In this document: positions 46,284-56,375 of the stretch, piece by piece
How the letters are laid out: each line of letters begins with the position of its first letter
Numbering within the stretch: the first letter of the stretch is position 1
The notes under the pieces: generated by a model
Seen by the model: only the letters and a program-made list of their open reading frames with translations
Told to the model about the DNA's origin: nothing
Database searches by the model: none
Made by a program: the position numbers and the translations under genes
Assembly: GCA_029289235.1 (NCBI GenBank)
Contig: JARFTZ010000046.1
Span: forward strand, 310,001-374,000
From: Gammaproteobacteria bacterium
GTDB lineage: Bacteria; Pseudomonadota; Gammaproteobacteria; Burkholderiales; Rhodocyclaceae
DNA length: 64,000 nucleotides
Reading direction: 5' to 3'

Positions 46284-47459
46284 ATGTCCGAATCCGCCCT
46301 GCTCGCCGAACTCGACGAACAACTCCGGCAACTCGATGCCGAAGGATTGAAGCGCCGCCGCCGCACGCTCGACGCCCCCTGCGGCCCGCTGGCGCGGATC
46401 GACGGACGCGAGTTGATCAGTTTCTGCAGCAACGACTACCTGGGGCTCGCCAACGACCCGGCGCTGGTCGACGCCGCCTGCGCCGGCGCGCGGCGCTGGG
46501 GTGTCGGCAGTGGCGCCTCGCACCTCGTCAGCGGCCACCTCACGCCGCACGACTTGCTGGAGGAAAAGCTCGCCGCGTTCACCGGCTTCGACCGCGCCCT
46601 GCTCTTCTCGACCGGCTACATGGCCAACCTCGGCATCGTCGTTTCTCTGGTCGGACGCGGCGATGCGGTGTTCGCCGACAAGCTCAACCACGCCTCGCTG
46701 ATCGACGCGGTGCAGCTCTCGCGCGCCGACCACGAACGCTACCCGCACGGCGACCTCGCCGCTCTCGAACGCCTGCTCGCCGCCAGCACGGCCAGGCGCA
46801 AGCTGATCCTCACCGACGCCGTGTTCAGCATGGACGGCGACCTGGCGCCACTGCCCCGGTTGCTGCAACTGGCCGAACGTTTCGACGCCTGGCTGGTGGT
46901 CGACGACGCGCACGGCTTCGGCGTGCTCGGCATACAGGGCCGAGGCAGTCTCAGCCACTTCGATATTCCGGCCAACCCGCGCCTGATCTACATGGGCACC
47001 CTCGGCAAGGCGGCTGGCGGTGCCGGCGCCTTCGTCGCCGGCTCGGAGACGGTTATCGAATGGCTACTGCAGAGGGCACGTACCTACATCTTCACCACCG
47101 GTTCCAGCCCGATCATCGCCTGTGCCTTGCTGGCCAGTCTCGAACTGATCGAACAGGGCGACGAGCGGCGCCGCCACCTGCACCGGCTGACCGACACGCT
47201 GCGCGCCGGACTGGCCGGTTCGCGCTGGCGACTGATGCCGTCGCCGACGGCGATCCAGCCGGTGATCATCGGCGACAACCACGAAGCGCTGCGCGTGGCC
47301 CTTGCGCTCTTCGAACGCGGCCTGTGGGTACCGGCGATCCGCCCGCCGACGGTGCCGAAAGGCACGGCGCGGCTGCGCGTCTCGCTCAGTTCGGCGCACA
47401 GCGAAACGCAGGTGCAACTGCTCGTCGACGCCTTGCGGGAGCTGGAGGAACTGGAATGA
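46284..47459 (+). CDS. bioF: 8-amino-7-oxononanoate synthase
   Basis: 391 residues, alpha-oxoamine synthase family. ISFCSNDYLGLANDP, GSGASHLVSGHLTPHD and the cofactor Lys in GTLGKAAGGAG are typical of BioF. It condenses pimeloyl-ACP (or CoA) with L-alanine to KAPA with PLP. The stop overlaps the bioH ATG (ATGA), so the two are coupled. Confidence 0.95.
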   Translation: MSESALLAELDEQLRQLDAEGLKRRRRTLDAPCGPLARIDGRELISFCSNDYLGLANDPALVDAACAGARRWGVGSGASHLVSGHLTPHDLLEEKLAAFTGFDRALLFSTGYMANLGIVVSLVGRGDAVFADKLNHASLIDAVQLSRADHERYPHGDLAALERLLAASTARRKLILTDAVFSMDGDLAPLPRLLQLAERFDAWLVVDDAHGFGVLGIQGRGSLSHFDIPANPRLIYMGTLGKAAGGAGAFVAGSETVIEWLLQRARTYIFTTGSSPIIACALLASLELIEQGDERRRHLHRLTDTLRAGLAGSRWRLMPSPTAIQPVIIGDNHEALRVALALFERGLWVPAIRPPTVPKGTARLRVSLSSAHSETQVQLLVDALRELEELE

Positions 47460-48205
47460 ACCGTCCGGAGCTGGTGCTGCTGCACGGCTGGGGACTCGGC
47501 CGGGCGGTCTGGTCGCCCTGCCTGCCGTCAATGACGAAATCACTCTCGCCGCGCCTCGCCGACCTGCCCGGCTACGGCGACATGCCTGAGCGCAGGCAAT
47601 CCTTCATGGAAGCCGCAGAGGCGTTGGCGAACACCCTGCCGCCCGGCAGCACGCTGTGCGGCTGGTCGCTCGGCGGCCTGCTGGCGCTGCAGGCCGCGCA
47701 CCTCGCACCGACGCGGGTCGGACGGCTGATCCTGGTCGGCACAACGCCCTGCTTCGCGCAGCGCGACGATTGGCCCGAGGCACAACCGGCCGCGCTGCTC
47801 GACGACTTCGCCACGGCCGTCGCCGCTGACGCCAAAGCCACGCTACAACGCTTCGTCGCCGTCGCCAATCAGGGCGACGCCAAGGCGCGCGGCATCGGCC
47901 GGGAGATCGCGCGAACGGTATTCACCGCGCCCCTGCCGTCAACGGAAACCCTGCTTGACGGCCTGACCTGGCTGCGCGACGTCGACCTTCGCGACATCGT
48001 GGCACAGATCACCTGTCCGGCGCTGTTGCTGCACGGCGAAAACGATCCGCTGATGCCGCTGGCCGCCGCCCGCTGGCTGGCCACCCATCTGCCGCAGGCT
48101 ACGCTCGACGTCTTCCCCGGCGCGGCGCACGCGCCCTTCCTCAACGACCCTGAACGCTTCGCCCAACGCATTGGCGCCTTTCTCCATGCCCCTGAGTTCG
48201 CTTAA
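47456..48205 (+). CDS. bioH: pimeloyl-[ACP] methyl ester esterase BioH
   Basis: 249 residues, alpha/beta hydrolase. LVLLHGWGLGRAVW forms the oxyanion strand. The nucleophile Ser71 is in GWSLGG, the acid is in LLHGENDPLMP, and the His is in GAAHAPFLNDP. BioH hydrolyses the methyl ester of pimeloyl-ACP made after BioC, ending pimelate synthesis. Position between bioF and bioC supports BioH over other esterases. Its end overlaps bioC by 20 bases. Confidence 0.92.
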   Translation: MNRPELVLLHGWGLGRAVWSPCLPSMTKSLSPRLADLPGYGDMPERRQSFMEAAEALANTLPPGSTLCGWSLGGLLALQAAHLAPTRVGRLILVGTTPCFAQRDDWPEAQPAALLDDFATAVAADAKATLQRFVAVANQGDAKARGIGREIARTVFTAPLPSTETLLDGLTWLRDVDLRDIVAQITCPALLLHGENDPLMPLAAARWLATHLPQATLDVFPGAAHAPFLNDPERFAQRIGAFLHAPEFA

Positions 48206-48959
48206 GCAACGCGTCCGCGACGCCTTCGACCGCGCGGCGGCCACTTATGACGGCGCCGCCGTGGTGCAGCGCCGCGTCTGCGATCGGCTACAGGAAGCAC
48301 TCACCTGGACGACCGACTCGCCGCAACGCATTCTCGACGCCGGCTGCGGCACCGGCTACGGCGCCCGTCTTCTGCGCGCCCGCTGGCCGCGGGCGCAGAT
48401 CGCCGGCGTCGATTTCGCCCCGGCCATGGTGGCCGCCGCACGCACCACCTTCGATTGCTGCCAGGCAGCCGACATCGAGAAGCTGCCGTTTGCGCCGGCG
48501 ACTTTCGACCTCTGGTGGTCCAGCCTGTCGATCCAGTGGTGCCACGCTGACGTCGTCTTCCTGGAAGCGGCACGCGTCCTCCGTCCGGGCGGGCAGATCG
48601 CGTTCAGCACCCTCTGCCCGGACACCTTCGCTGAACTGCGCGCCGCCTTCGCCGGCATCGACCAGCACCGCCACACCCTGCCGTTCAACGAGCCCGACAG
48701 GCTGCATACCGCGCTGGACGGCGCCGGCCTGCACGACATCCGCCTGATCCGCGAACGGCACACGATCTACTATCCCGACCTGAAATCGCTGCTGCGCTCG
48801 ATCAAGGAGATCGGCGCACAGAATGTCGGCGAAGGCAGCCGCCAGGGCATGATGGGCCGCGCCGCCTGGCGCAAGGTCGAGGCCGCCTACGAACAATTCC
48901 GCACGCCGGCCGGCTTGCCGGCGAGCTACGACGTCCTGCTGGGGTATGCACAAAAATGA
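48186..48959 (+). CDS. bioC: malonyl-[ACP] O-methyltransferase BioC
   Basis: 257 residues from ATG 48186. The SAM-binding motif is LDAGCGTGYGARLL, and WWSSLSIQWCHAD and LKSLLRSIKEIGAQN are characteristic of BioC. It methylates malonyl-ACP so that fatty-acid synthesis can build the pimeloyl chain. It overlaps bioH and is followed nine bases later by bioD. Confidence 0.94.
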   Translation: MPLSSLKQRVRDAFDRAAATYDGAAVVQRRVCDRLQEALTWTTDSPQRILDAGCGTGYGARLLRARWPRAQIAGVDFAPAMVAAARTTFDCCQAADIEKLPFAPATFDLWWSSLSIQWCHADVVFLEAARVLRPGGQIAFSTLCPDTFAELRAAFAGIDQHRHTLPFNEPDRLHTALDGAGLHDIRLIRERHTIYYPDLKSLLRSIKEIGAQNVGEGSRQGMMGRAAWRKVEAAYEQFRTPAGLPASYDVLLGYAQK

Positions 48960-48968
48960 GGATAGTAA

Positions 48969-49649
48969 ATGAGTGACCAAGCACACCGCAGCGCGCCGGC
49001 GTGGTTCATCACCGGCACCGATACCGAAGTCGGCAAGACTTTCGCCACCTGCGCACTGCTGCTGTCCTTGAAACGCCGCGGTCAGCGCGCAGTCGGCATG
49101 AAGCCGGTTGCCGCCGGCACCGACGCCGACGGCAAGAACGACGACGTCGAACGGATCAACGCCGCGTCCGGTATTGCCGCGCCGAGCGAACTGATCACCC
49201 CCTACCTCTTCCAGCCGGCGATCGCGCCGCACATTGCCGCCGCCGAAGCCGGCGTGGCGATCGACATCGACCATATCGTCGCCGCCTTCGAGCAGTTGCG
49301 CCCGCTGGCCGACGTCGTTCTGGTCGAGGGTGTCGGCGGTTTCTGCGTGCCGCTGGACGAACGCAGCGACACCGCCGATCTCGCCGAACGGCTCGGACTG
49401 CCGGTGATCCTCGTCGTCGGCATGCGCCTCGGCTGCATCAATCACGCGCTGCTGACCTGCCAGGCCATCGCGGCGCGCGGACTGAAACTCGCCGGCTGGA
49501 TCGCCAACCGCATCGATCCGGCAATGTCGCGCTTCGAGGAAAACCTCGCCGCCTTGTGCGCCCGCATCGACGCACCGTTGCTCGGCGTGATCCCCGCCGC
49601 GAGTTCGCCGGATGCTGCGGCGGCGCTGCTGAACATCCCGGAACGCTAG
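48969..49649 (+). CDS. bioD: dethiobiotin synthetase
   Basis: 226 residues. The P-loop GTDTEVGKT is at 16-24, KPVAAG at ~45 and VEGVGGFCVPLD near 125 are BioD motifs. It carboxylates diaminopelargonate to dethiobiotin with ATP. It is the last bio gene here; bioB is not in the window. Its TAG stop overlaps the end of the convergent Hpt gene. Confidence 0.95.
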   Translation: MSDQAHRSAPAWFITGTDTEVGKTFATCALLLSLKRRGQRAVGMKPVAAGTDADGKNDDVERINAASGIAAPSELITPYLFQPAIAPHIAAAEAGVAIDIDHIVAAFEQLRPLADVVLVEGVGGFCVPLDERSDTADLAERLGLPVILVVGMRLGCINHALLTCQAIAARGLKLAGWIANRIDPAMSRFEENLAALCARIDAPLLGVIPAASSPDAAAALLNIPER

Positions 49650-49990
49650 GCGTCCTGCGCGGCCAGTTCGGCCATAAGTTGCCGGACTACCGCCACCAGA
49701 TCCGCGACTCGCTCGGGAGCGCCGTCGAGCGAGCCCGACGCCGCCTGCTCCTCCAGCCGCCAGGCGAGTTCACGCCCGCCTTCGCAGGCAAAGCTGGCCA
49801 GCACGCTTTTGACCGTGTGCGCCTCGCGCCGCAGTCCCGCGGTGTCGCCCGAGGCCAGCGCTGTCTCAAGCGCCGCGCAGTAGCTTTCGCCCTCTGCGGC
49901 CAGCACCGCGGCGATCTCGGCAAACAACGCCGCATCGCCGTCGATCTGCGCCAGTGCCTTTTCCCGGTCGTACAGCGGCATGGTCAGCAT
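49646..49990 (-). CDS. stand-alone Hpt (histidine phosphotransfer) protein
   Basis: 114 residues from ATG 49990; ATG 49981 is the alternative. One Hpt four-helix domain, with the phospho-accepting His58 in REAHTVKSVLASF, where HxxKS replaces the usual HxLKG. It overlaps the stop of the upstream response regulator and probably belongs to the FIST-kinase-regulator operon, where it would shuttle phosphoryl groups. Convergent with bioD. Confidence 0.82.
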   Translation of the reverse strand: MLTMPLYDREKALAQIDGDAALFAEIAAVLAAEGESYCAALETALASGDTAGLRREAHTVKSVLASFACEGGRELAWRLEEQAASGSLDGAPERVADLVAVVRQLMAELAAQDA

Positions 49991-51066
49991 CGTGCGCAAC
50001 TCGCGGCAACAGCACTATCGGGCGACGATGGTTCGTCCTGATAGCGTGCGTGAACGTCCAGCACCTCGTCCCAGGCCGCAAAGAACGCAGCGACACAGGC
50101 GGGATCGAGGTGATTGCCCGCGCATTCGCGCAGGTACGTCTCGGCACTTTCCAGCGTCCAGGCCGGCTTGTAAGGGCGTACCGACGTCAGCGCATCGAAA
50201 ACGTCGGCGACGGCGACGATCCGTCCGAACAGCGGAATGGTCTCGCCCTTCAGGCCGTAAGGATAGCCGGAACCATCGAACTTCTCGTGATGCGAGACGG
50301 CGATCACCGCGGCGGTCTGCAGCACCTGCGATTCGCTGCCGCTGAGCAGTTCGTGGCCGATCACCGTGTGCCGTTTCATTTCGTTGAATTCCTCCGGCGT
50401 CAGCTTGCCCGGCTTGAGCAGGATCCCGTCCGGAATGCCGATCTTGCCGACATCGTGCATCGGCGCCGCGCGCAGGATCAGTTCCTGGTCATCGACCGGC
50501 AGCCCGAGACGGCGGGCGATGAGCTGCGAATAATGGGCCATGCGCTGGATATGGGCGCCGGTTTCCGGATCGCGGAATTCCGCCGCGCGGGACATCCGGA
50601 AAAGCAGTTCCTGCTCGCGCGCATGCACCGCCCGCGTGGCCTTTTCGACCTCCGAAGCCAGCCAGTCAGCCTTGTCGGCGAGCTTCTTGCGGCTGGCGCC
50701 GAGGGCCAGCATGTTGCGCACGCGCGCGGAAAATTCGATGCGGTCGACCGGCTTGTTGAGAAAATCGGTCGCCCCGCGCTGCAACGCCTCGTAGCGAACT
50801 TCCTTGTCATCGTTGGCGGTGATCATCAGGATCGGCAGATCCTCGCAACCACCAACCTGGCGCAAGCGGGCGATGAATTCGATCCCGTCGAGGTCGGGCA
50901 TCATGTAGTCGACGACAACCAGGTCCGGCCGGTTTTCCGAACACCAGGCCAGGCCGCGTGGCGAATCCTGGAACAGCAGCGGCTCGCAATCACCCAGCCG
51001 ACGGACGAGCGCGCTCAACAGTGTCAAGTTGATGTCGCTGTCGTCGACAATGGCGATCCGGTTCAT
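49984..51066 (-). CDS. response regulator with HD-GYP phosphodiesterase domain (RpfG-like)
   Basis: 360 residues. The receiver domain (1-120) has the phospho-Asp53 (VVVDYMMPD) and Lys105 in NKPVD. A coiled linker follows (~125-155), then HD-GYP: His204-Asp205 in HDVGKIGIPDG, HHEKF at 259-263 and DGSGYP at 264-269. All metal and c-di-GMP residues are in place, so it should degrade c-di-GMP when phosphorylated. It lies 54 bases downstream of the kinase gene and just upstream of the Hpt gene. Confidence 0.93.
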   Translation of the reverse strand: MNRIAIVDDSDINLTLLSALVRRLGDCEPLLFQDSPRGLAWCSENRPDLVVVDYMMPDLDGIEFIARLRQVGGCEDLPILMITANDDKEVRYEALQRGATDFLNKPVDRIEFSARVRNMLALGASRKKLADKADWLASEVEKATRAVHAREQELLFRMSRAAEFRDPETGAHIQRMAHYSQLIARRLGLPVDDQELILRAAPMHDVGKIGIPDGILLKPGKLTPEEFNEMKRHTVIGHELLSGSESQVLQTAAVIAVSHHEKFDGSGYPYGLKGETIPLFGRIVAVADVFDALTSVRPYKPAWTLESAETYLRECAGNHLDPACVAAFFAAWDEVLDVHARYQDEPSSPDSAVAASCARC

Positions 51067-51120
51067 GCCTTTCTTCTCCTCGTGGCGTCGCGCCAGTATA
51101 GCAATCGCCCCAGCAATGCT

Positions 51121-53904
51121 CTAGTCATGCGGACCCCGCTGGACTACCCTTGCAAGGGCCGCGGCCAGCCGTTCCAGTTCCTGCGCCAGCCGTTCGATCA
51201 GGTCATCCGTTTCGCCGCACGCGCCCCTTGCCGCAAGCCGCTCGATACGCTGGGCGAGATCTTCTGCCGGACGCGCGTGAAACAACCCGAGGGTGCCGCG
51301 CAAGGCGTGCGTGACAAAGAGCAGGGCGTTGGCATCGCATGCCGCACGCCCCGCCCGCAGCTTGCCCAGCTCCGCCGGATACCTTTCCAGGAAGGCGGCA
51401 GCGACAATATCGAGCACATCCGGATCGGCTCGCCGTAGCGCCGCGACGTAATCAAAGGAAGAGGACGCAGGCGTTCGGCCGCCTCCCGGAACAGGGGCCA
51501 TGGTACGCGACGGTGGCGTATCGCCCTGCACGTGGCTGACAAGAGGAGAGAATGATCCGGCCGTGGCGGTCGCATCGCAAGCAACACCGGCAGACACCCC
51601 GAAGCGCCCAGTGAAATGAAAGGTGCTGCCCCGCCCGGCCTCACTCTCGGCCCAGATGCGGCCGCCAAGCGCTTCGACCAGACGCCGCGAAATCGACAGC
51701 CCCAGCCCGCTTCCACCGTAGCGCCGGGTCATCGAGCCGTCCTGCTGTATGAAGGGATCGAAAATGGCGTCGAACTTGTCTGCAGAAATACCGATACCGC
51801 TGTCCTTGACCGAGAACTGGCAGACCACGCCGCTTTCGTCCACCTCCACCAGCACGGCGCTCAGGACAATTTCGCCGCGCTCGGTAAACTTGATTGCGTT
51901 GCCGACCAGATTGACCAGGATCTGGCGCAGCCGGCCGGGATCCCCGATGACCTCCTGAGGCACCTCCGCATCGATATTGCAGACCACTTCGAGCCCCTTG
52001 GCAAAGGCTTCGCTGACCTGTGATTGCACAGTATCGCCGACCGTGCGCCAAAGATTGAAGGGAATCTCCGCGACCTGCAGCTTGCCAGCCTCGATGCGGG
52101 AAAAATCGAGGATGTCGTTGAGTACGCCGAGCAGTGATTCGGATGATGATCTGACGATCTGCAGGTACTCCCGCTGTTCCTCATCGAGCGCGCTGTCGAG
52201 CACCAGCTCGGTCATCCCGATGATGCCGTTCATCGGCGTGCGGATTTCGTGGCTCATGTTGGCGAGGAACGCGGACTTCGCACGGCTCGCGGCTTCGGCA
52301 GCCTCCTTGGCGCGCTGCAACTCCTCCGAGGCACGACGGGCTTCGCTGATGTCGGCGATATAGCCGTTCCACAGCATGCTGCCGTCAGGCAAGCGCTTCG
52401 GCCGTGCCTCGGTATGCACCCAGGTGACCTGCCCGGTACGAGTGTGCGCGAGCCGATAATCGTGCGCCCACGGGACGTCACGCGCGCTTGAATCGGCAAT
52501 CGCCGCGCGAATCCGCCGCAGGTCGTCGCTGTCGATCTGCGCGCGGAACAGATTGGCGTCAGCCATCGCCGCTTCTGCCGGTACGCCGCAAATCCGCTCA
52601 AGGCCCGAACTGAAGAAGGAGAAATACGAATCACCGCTGGGCGGCTGCACGAACTGGAAGACGGCGACCGGCAGATTCTCGGTCACCTCGCGCAGGCGTT
52701 CCTGAGCCAGTCTCAGTTGCGTCACGTTCTGCCAGATGCCGGTAAAAACCGCGTTGCCATTGGGCAAACGTTCCGGCTCCGGATTGATCTCGCTGCGGAT
52801 CCAGCGGATCGATCCGTCCGGCAGCCGTACGCGGAACTCATCGCGCCAGGGCATCAGCCGCTCGGCGGCGTCCATCACGCCGTCCAGGATTCGCTGACGG
52901 TCCTCATCGACGATCTGCCGGGTCGCCACGAAGGGATCGGCGAACAGTGCGTCACGGTCCAGTCCGCGAATTTCCATCGCCCGGTCGTTGATGAAGGTGT
53001 AGCGTATCGCCCCCCGCCCGACTTCCCACTGGAAGACCACGCCCGGCACGGTATTGGTGATATGCCGCAGGCGCCGTTCGGTTGCAGCGATGACAGCCTC
53101 TTGCCTCTTGCGCTCGGTGATGTCGGTGCGGATCGCGATGTACTGCACGGGGGAACCGCTCTCATCACGGAACGGGACAATCGTCGCATCGATCCAGTAC
53201 AAGCCACCGTTCTTGGCGCGATTGCACATCTCCCCCCGCCAGACCCGCCCGGCAGCGATCGTTGCCCACATCTCCGCATAGAATTCCGGCTGATGGGCGC
53301 CTGACTTGACGATGCAATGGTTCCGGCCGAGAAGTTCGTCGCGCGAATAGCCGCTGATCTCGCAGAAGCGGTCGTTGACATGGGTGATGTTGCCAAGCAC
53401 GTCGGTCGTGCTGACGATTGCGTGCTGATCGAGCGCGAACTTCTGGTTTGCCAAGTCAGCCAGTGCCGCGCGCAAGTGCCGCTGGGCCGCCTCGCGCTGT
53501 TTCACCAGATCGCTCATCAGCGTCGACAGCGCCTCGATGTCATCAATCTCGGGTGGCAGTTGCTGGCCATCGCCCGAACCGATCATCTCGTTCGCCGCTC
53601 CGCGCAGGGATTCAATCACCCGGCGACTGCGCGCGAGTTCGTCGCGCAACCGGTCATTGGCTTGCAATACCTCGTGCGAACTGAGTTCGAGCCCCCGCGC
53701 GGTGAGCTCCAGATCACGATCGCCTTGCTCGTAGGCCGCTCCGACCCGATCGATAAATCCGCCGAAGCCCGCGAGAAGACACGCCGTTTCGGGTGCAATC
53801 CCCGGCTGTCCGGACAAGGTGCCAAGGTCCTCGAGCACCCGCTCCAGACGCGACTCATCGCCGCCGAACGCTCGTCGAAGCTGGCGTGCAAGCAGCTTAT
53901 GCAT
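51121..53904 (-). CDS. PAS-domain sensor histidine kinase with C-terminal Hpt domain
   Basis: 927 residues, soluble, no membrane helix. An N-terminal helical/coiled part (~1-150) leads into three PAS/PAC units (~155-268, ~275-400, ~405-525). HisKA follows with His552 in NMSHEIRTPMNG. HATPase has NLVGNAIKF, DSGIGIS and GGSGLGLSIS. The C-terminal Hpt domain has His866 in THALRGTLG. No receiver domain lies between kinase and Hpt, unusual for a hybrid kinase. The receiver of the next gene can be its partner. FIST lies upstream, suggesting the signal passes from a small-molecule sensor to this kinase. Confidence 0.9.
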   Translation of the reverse strand: MHKLLARQLRRAFGGDESRLERVLEDLGTLSGQPGIAPETACLLAGFGGFIDRVGAAYEQGDRDLELTARGLELSSHEVLQANDRLRDELARSRRVIESLRGAANEMIGSGDGQQLPPEIDDIEALSTLMSDLVKQREAAQRHLRAALADLANQKFALDQHAIVSTTDVLGNITHVNDRFCEISGYSRDELLGRNHCIVKSGAHQPEFYAEMWATIAAGRVWRGEMCNRAKNGGLYWIDATIVPFRDESGSPVQYIAIRTDITERKRQEAVIAATERRLRHITNTVPGVVFQWEVGRGAIRYTFINDRAMEIRGLDRDALFADPFVATRQIVDEDRQRILDGVMDAAERLMPWRDEFRVRLPDGSIRWIRSEINPEPERLPNGNAVFTGIWQNVTQLRLAQERLREVTENLPVAVFQFVQPPSGDSYFSFFSSGLERICGVPAEAAMADANLFRAQIDSDDLRRIRAAIADSSARDVPWAHDYRLAHTRTGQVTWVHTEARPKRLPDGSMLWNGYIADISEARRASEELQRAKEAAEAASRAKSAFLANMSHEIRTPMNGIIGMTELVLDSALDEEQREYLQIVRSSSESLLGVLNDILDFSRIEAGKLQVAEIPFNLWRTVGDTVQSQVSEAFAKGLEVVCNIDAEVPQEVIGDPGRLRQILVNLVGNAIKFTERGEIVLSAVLVEVDESGVVCQFSVKDSGIGISADKFDAIFDPFIQQDGSMTRRYGGSGLGLSISRRLVEALGGRIWAESEAGRGSTFHFTGRFGVSAGVACDATATAGSFSPLVSHVQGDTPPSRTMAPVPGGGRTPASSSFDYVAALRRADPDVLDIVAAAFLERYPAELGKLRAGRAACDANALLFVTHALRGTLGLFHARPAEDLAQRIERLAARGACGETDDLIERLAQELERLAAALARVVQRGPHD

Positions 53905-53940
53905 GATCGTCAGCGCCTCGCGCCATCACCTTGCCACCGG

Positions 53941-55089
53941 TCAGTCCGTCCATTCATCGAGATAAGCGACCATTACCGTCTGATTATGCAGCTTGCAGGT
54001 TTCCCCGGGGGAAAGCGGGCTGATTTCGCCGAAGGAATAGAAGCCGGCCAGCGGGACATCCTTGCCGAAAACATCGAGAGCCCCCTCGACTTCCTCCTCG
54101 ACGCGCTCGCCCATGACCAGTTCGCGGCCCACGCAACTGACCATGAACACCATTCCCTTGCCATGCCCGTTCCCCGGCAACATGCGCATCGCCGACTCGG
54201 CGGCGGACTCGGCGCCGCTGACCAGCCGGTCCGTGCTGGCATGCATCATCCGCAAGTAACTGCCCGGCACGATATCGTCGCCGAATTTCAGGGCGCCAGC
54301 CGCCACATCAATCCCCAGCATCGAGCGAATCAGCCCGACTTCCTGATGATTCGCGTCAAGCATGGCAAACGGAAAGAACTGGCCGACGAGCGGAAGATCT
54401 TTCGCGTAGTCGCCGAGATAACGCCGATAGACATCGAGTGCCGGCTCACCGTCGAGCTCGTACAGAATGTTCCCTTCGCAGCGTGTGACCTTGCGCGCCG
54501 CCCCGAACGGCGTCCAGCCGCCTTGCACACCGAAGCCGAAACGCAGCTGTTCACCGTAAAGACCGAGCGCCACCACCGCACCGTCACCCACGCCCGAATC
54601 ATCCAGCACCAGCGTCGTGTAATACCCTTCATGCCGGCTGGCCAGCCCGCCAACCACCGGCACGCCATCACCCAGCGCCTCGTTGAATCCTGCGAGGAAC
54701 GCACCGCCGCGGATTCCCACGCCTTGGCCCAGCAACAGGACGGCCCGCAAGCCCTCCTTGGGCAGCGACTCGGCAAGACGCTGCCCGGTAGCCGACGAAG
54801 AGTCCTTGCCGGCCAGCAAGGCGGACGCTTCGACGATTCGCACATGGTCGAAACGCACGCCGGTCAGCACACAGGCGTCGGCTTCGACCCCGCTCGACGA
54901 CACCGAAAATGCCGCCGAACAGCCGATGCGCCGGGCCGCGGGGAGCGTTTTCGCCAGCGCCGGCGCCACGGCGTCAAGCCTCCCGGAACGCCCGAAAGCG
55001 AAAACGAGATCGGGTTGCAGCGCAACGAGGGGCGACAACGCCGCCCCGATGTCGGCATCCTCGCGCAGGACGACCTGGACGGTCTGCAT
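53941..55089 (-). CDS. FIST (FIST_N/FIST_C) signal-transduction sensor protein
   Basis: 382 residues from ATG 55089, with GGAGGAG at good spacing. Residues ~25-220 are FIST_N ([42 protein letters not shown]). ~225-365 are FIST_C ([48 protein letters not shown]). FIST proteins are predicted sensors of small ligands, possibly amino acids, usually next to kinases or cyclases. It leads the operon FIST-kinase-REC/HD-GYP-Hpt; its stop is 36 bases before the kinase start. Confidence 0.92.
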   Translation of the reverse strand: MQTVQVVLREDADIGAALSPLVALQPDLVFAFGRSGRLDAVAPALAKTLPAARRIGCSAAFSVSSSGVEADACVLTGVRFDHVRIVEASALLAGKDSSSATGQRLAESLPKEGLRAVLLLGQGVGIRGGAFLAGFNEALGDGVPVVGGLASRHEGYYTTLVLDDSGVGDGAVVALGLYGEQLRFGFGVQGGWTPFGAARKVTRCEGNILYELDGEPALDVYRRYLGDYAKDLPLVGQFFPFAMLDANHQEVGLIRSMLGIDVAAGALKFGDDIVPGSYLRMMHASTDRLVSGAESAAESAMRMLPGNGHGKGMVFMVSCVGRELVMGERVEEEVEGALDVFGKDVPLAGFYSFGEISPLSPGETCKLHNQTVMVAYLDEWTD

Positions 55090-55196
55090 GGAACACTCCT
55101 CCCTGGTATCCGCGCCGCACGCGGACATGAATGAACGTCGATGGACGTTGCGCGTCAAATGGGCAATAATTTCGGGCCATTCTAGCCGGTTTCACC

Positions 55197-55736
55197 ATGA
55201 AATTTCTCTTCGATCTGTTCCCCGTCATCCTGTTCTTCGCGGCCTTCAAACTGAGCGATATCTTCGTCGCCACCGGCGTCGCCATTGCCGCCACCTTTGC
55301 CCAGATCGCCTGGGTGTGGTTCAAACACCGCAAGGTGGATACGATGCTCTGGGTCAGCCTGGCGATCATCACCGTCTTTGGCGGCATGACCCTGATCTTT
55401 CACAACGAAACCTTCATCAAGTGGAAGCCGACCGTCCTCTACTGGGCGCTCGCCGCGGGACTGGCCGGCAGCACGCTCTTTTTCCGCAAGAACATGATTC
55501 GCACCTTGCTCGCCGAGCAGATCGACGCGCCGGACTTCGTCTGGCAACGCCTCAACTGGTCATGGATCGGTTTCTTCGCTTTCATGGGCCTCGCCAACCT
55601 GGCCGTGGCCTTTGCTTTCAACCTGTCGACCGAGATCTGGGTCAATTTCAAGCTGTTCGGCGGCATCGGACTGATGCTCGTCTTCGCTGTGATCCAGGGG
55701 CTCATGCTGTCGAAATACATCGAGGAAAAGAAATAA
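55197..55736 (+). CDS. yciB: inner membrane-spanning protein YciB (septation protein A family)
   Basis: 179 residues, five to six membrane helices with the family start [18 protein letters not shown] and [15 protein letters not shown]...WQRLNWSW. YciB/IspZ is linked to cell-envelope synthesis and division. The stop TAA shares one base with the ATG of yciI, so the genes are coupled. Confidence 0.95.
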   Translation: MKFLFDLFPVILFFAAFKLSDIFVATGVAIAATFAQIAWVWFKHRKVDTMLWVSLAIITVFGGMTLIFHNETFIKWKPTVLYWALAAGLAGSTLFFRKNMIRTLLAEQIDAPDFVWQRLNWSWIGFFAFMGLANLAVAFAFNLSTEIWVNFKLFGGIGLMLVFAVIQGLMLSKYIEEKK

Positions 55737-56038
55737 TGCTCTACGCCATCATCGGAGAAGACGTTCCCGGCTCGCTGGAAAAGCGCCTGGCTGCTCGCCC
55801 GGCCCATCTGGAGCGACTGAAGGCGCTCCAGGACGAAGGGCGGATGATCGTCGCCGGCCCTTGCCCCGCCATCGACAGCCCCGACCCGGGGCCTGCGGGT
55901 TTCTCGGGCAGTCTGATCGTCGCTGAATTCCCGTCGCTGGAAGACGCACAGACATGGGCCGACGCCGACCCTTACGTCGCCGCCGGTGTGTACGCCCGGG
56001 TCACCATCAAGCCGTTCAAGAAAGTTTTCCCGTCTTGA
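55736..56038 (+). CDS. YciI family protein
   Basis: 100 residues from ATG 55736. YCII ferredoxin-like fold with [20 protein letters not shown] and the characteristic His/Asp pair in [11 protein letters not shown] and [12 protein letters not shown]. Small cytoplasmic protein, stress or catabolism related, without firm function. Same order yciB-yciI-bolA as in many betaproteobacteria. Confidence 0.9.
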   Translation: MLYAIIGEDVPGSLEKRLAARPAHLERLKALQDEGRMIVAGPCPAIDSPDPGPAGFSGSLIVAEFPSLEDAQTWADADPYVAAGVYARVTIKPFKKVFPS

Positions 56039-56301
56039 GCAACATCGAAGCGCTGCTGCGCGAACGGCTCGCTTTCCTCGAACCGCTTCGCCTTGAAGTC
56101 ATCGACGATTCCGCCCTGCATGCCGGTCATGCCGGCGCGCGCGAGGGCGGGCACTACCGCCTGCTGATCATTTCACCCCTTTTCTCCGGCAAGACGACAC
56201 TGCAACGCCACCGAATCATCTACGACGCGTTGGGCGAACTGATGCGGAGTAGAATACATGCACTGAGCATTCGCTCATTGACGCCCGAAGAAGCGCCATG
56301 A
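56035..56301 (+). CDS. BolA family protein
   Basis: 88 residues from TTG 56035, overlapping the yciI stop (TTGA). The BolA fold is clear: [20 protein letters not shown] with the conserved His, then [26 protein letters not shown]. BolA proteins work with monothiol glutaredoxins in iron-sulfur handling and can act on transcription. The TTG start is inferred from family length and coupling. Confidence 0.88.
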   Translation: MSNIEALLRERLAFLEPLRLEVIDDSALHAGHAGAREGGHYRLLIISPLFSGKTTLQRHRIIYDALGELMRSRIHALSIRSLTPEEAP

Positions 56302-56375
56302 ACGACCGTCTCGGTTTTCCCCGGTCCCCCGCAGAAAAACGGCCCGGACCGACAACCCACCCAGGAACACGCAAC

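Noticed and set aside
44193-49649. bioB or a BirA/BioR-type operator in the biotin region.
   Set aside because: No radical-SAM BioB gene is present, and I see no TTATMKATAA-like site; the only strong palindrome is of another type.
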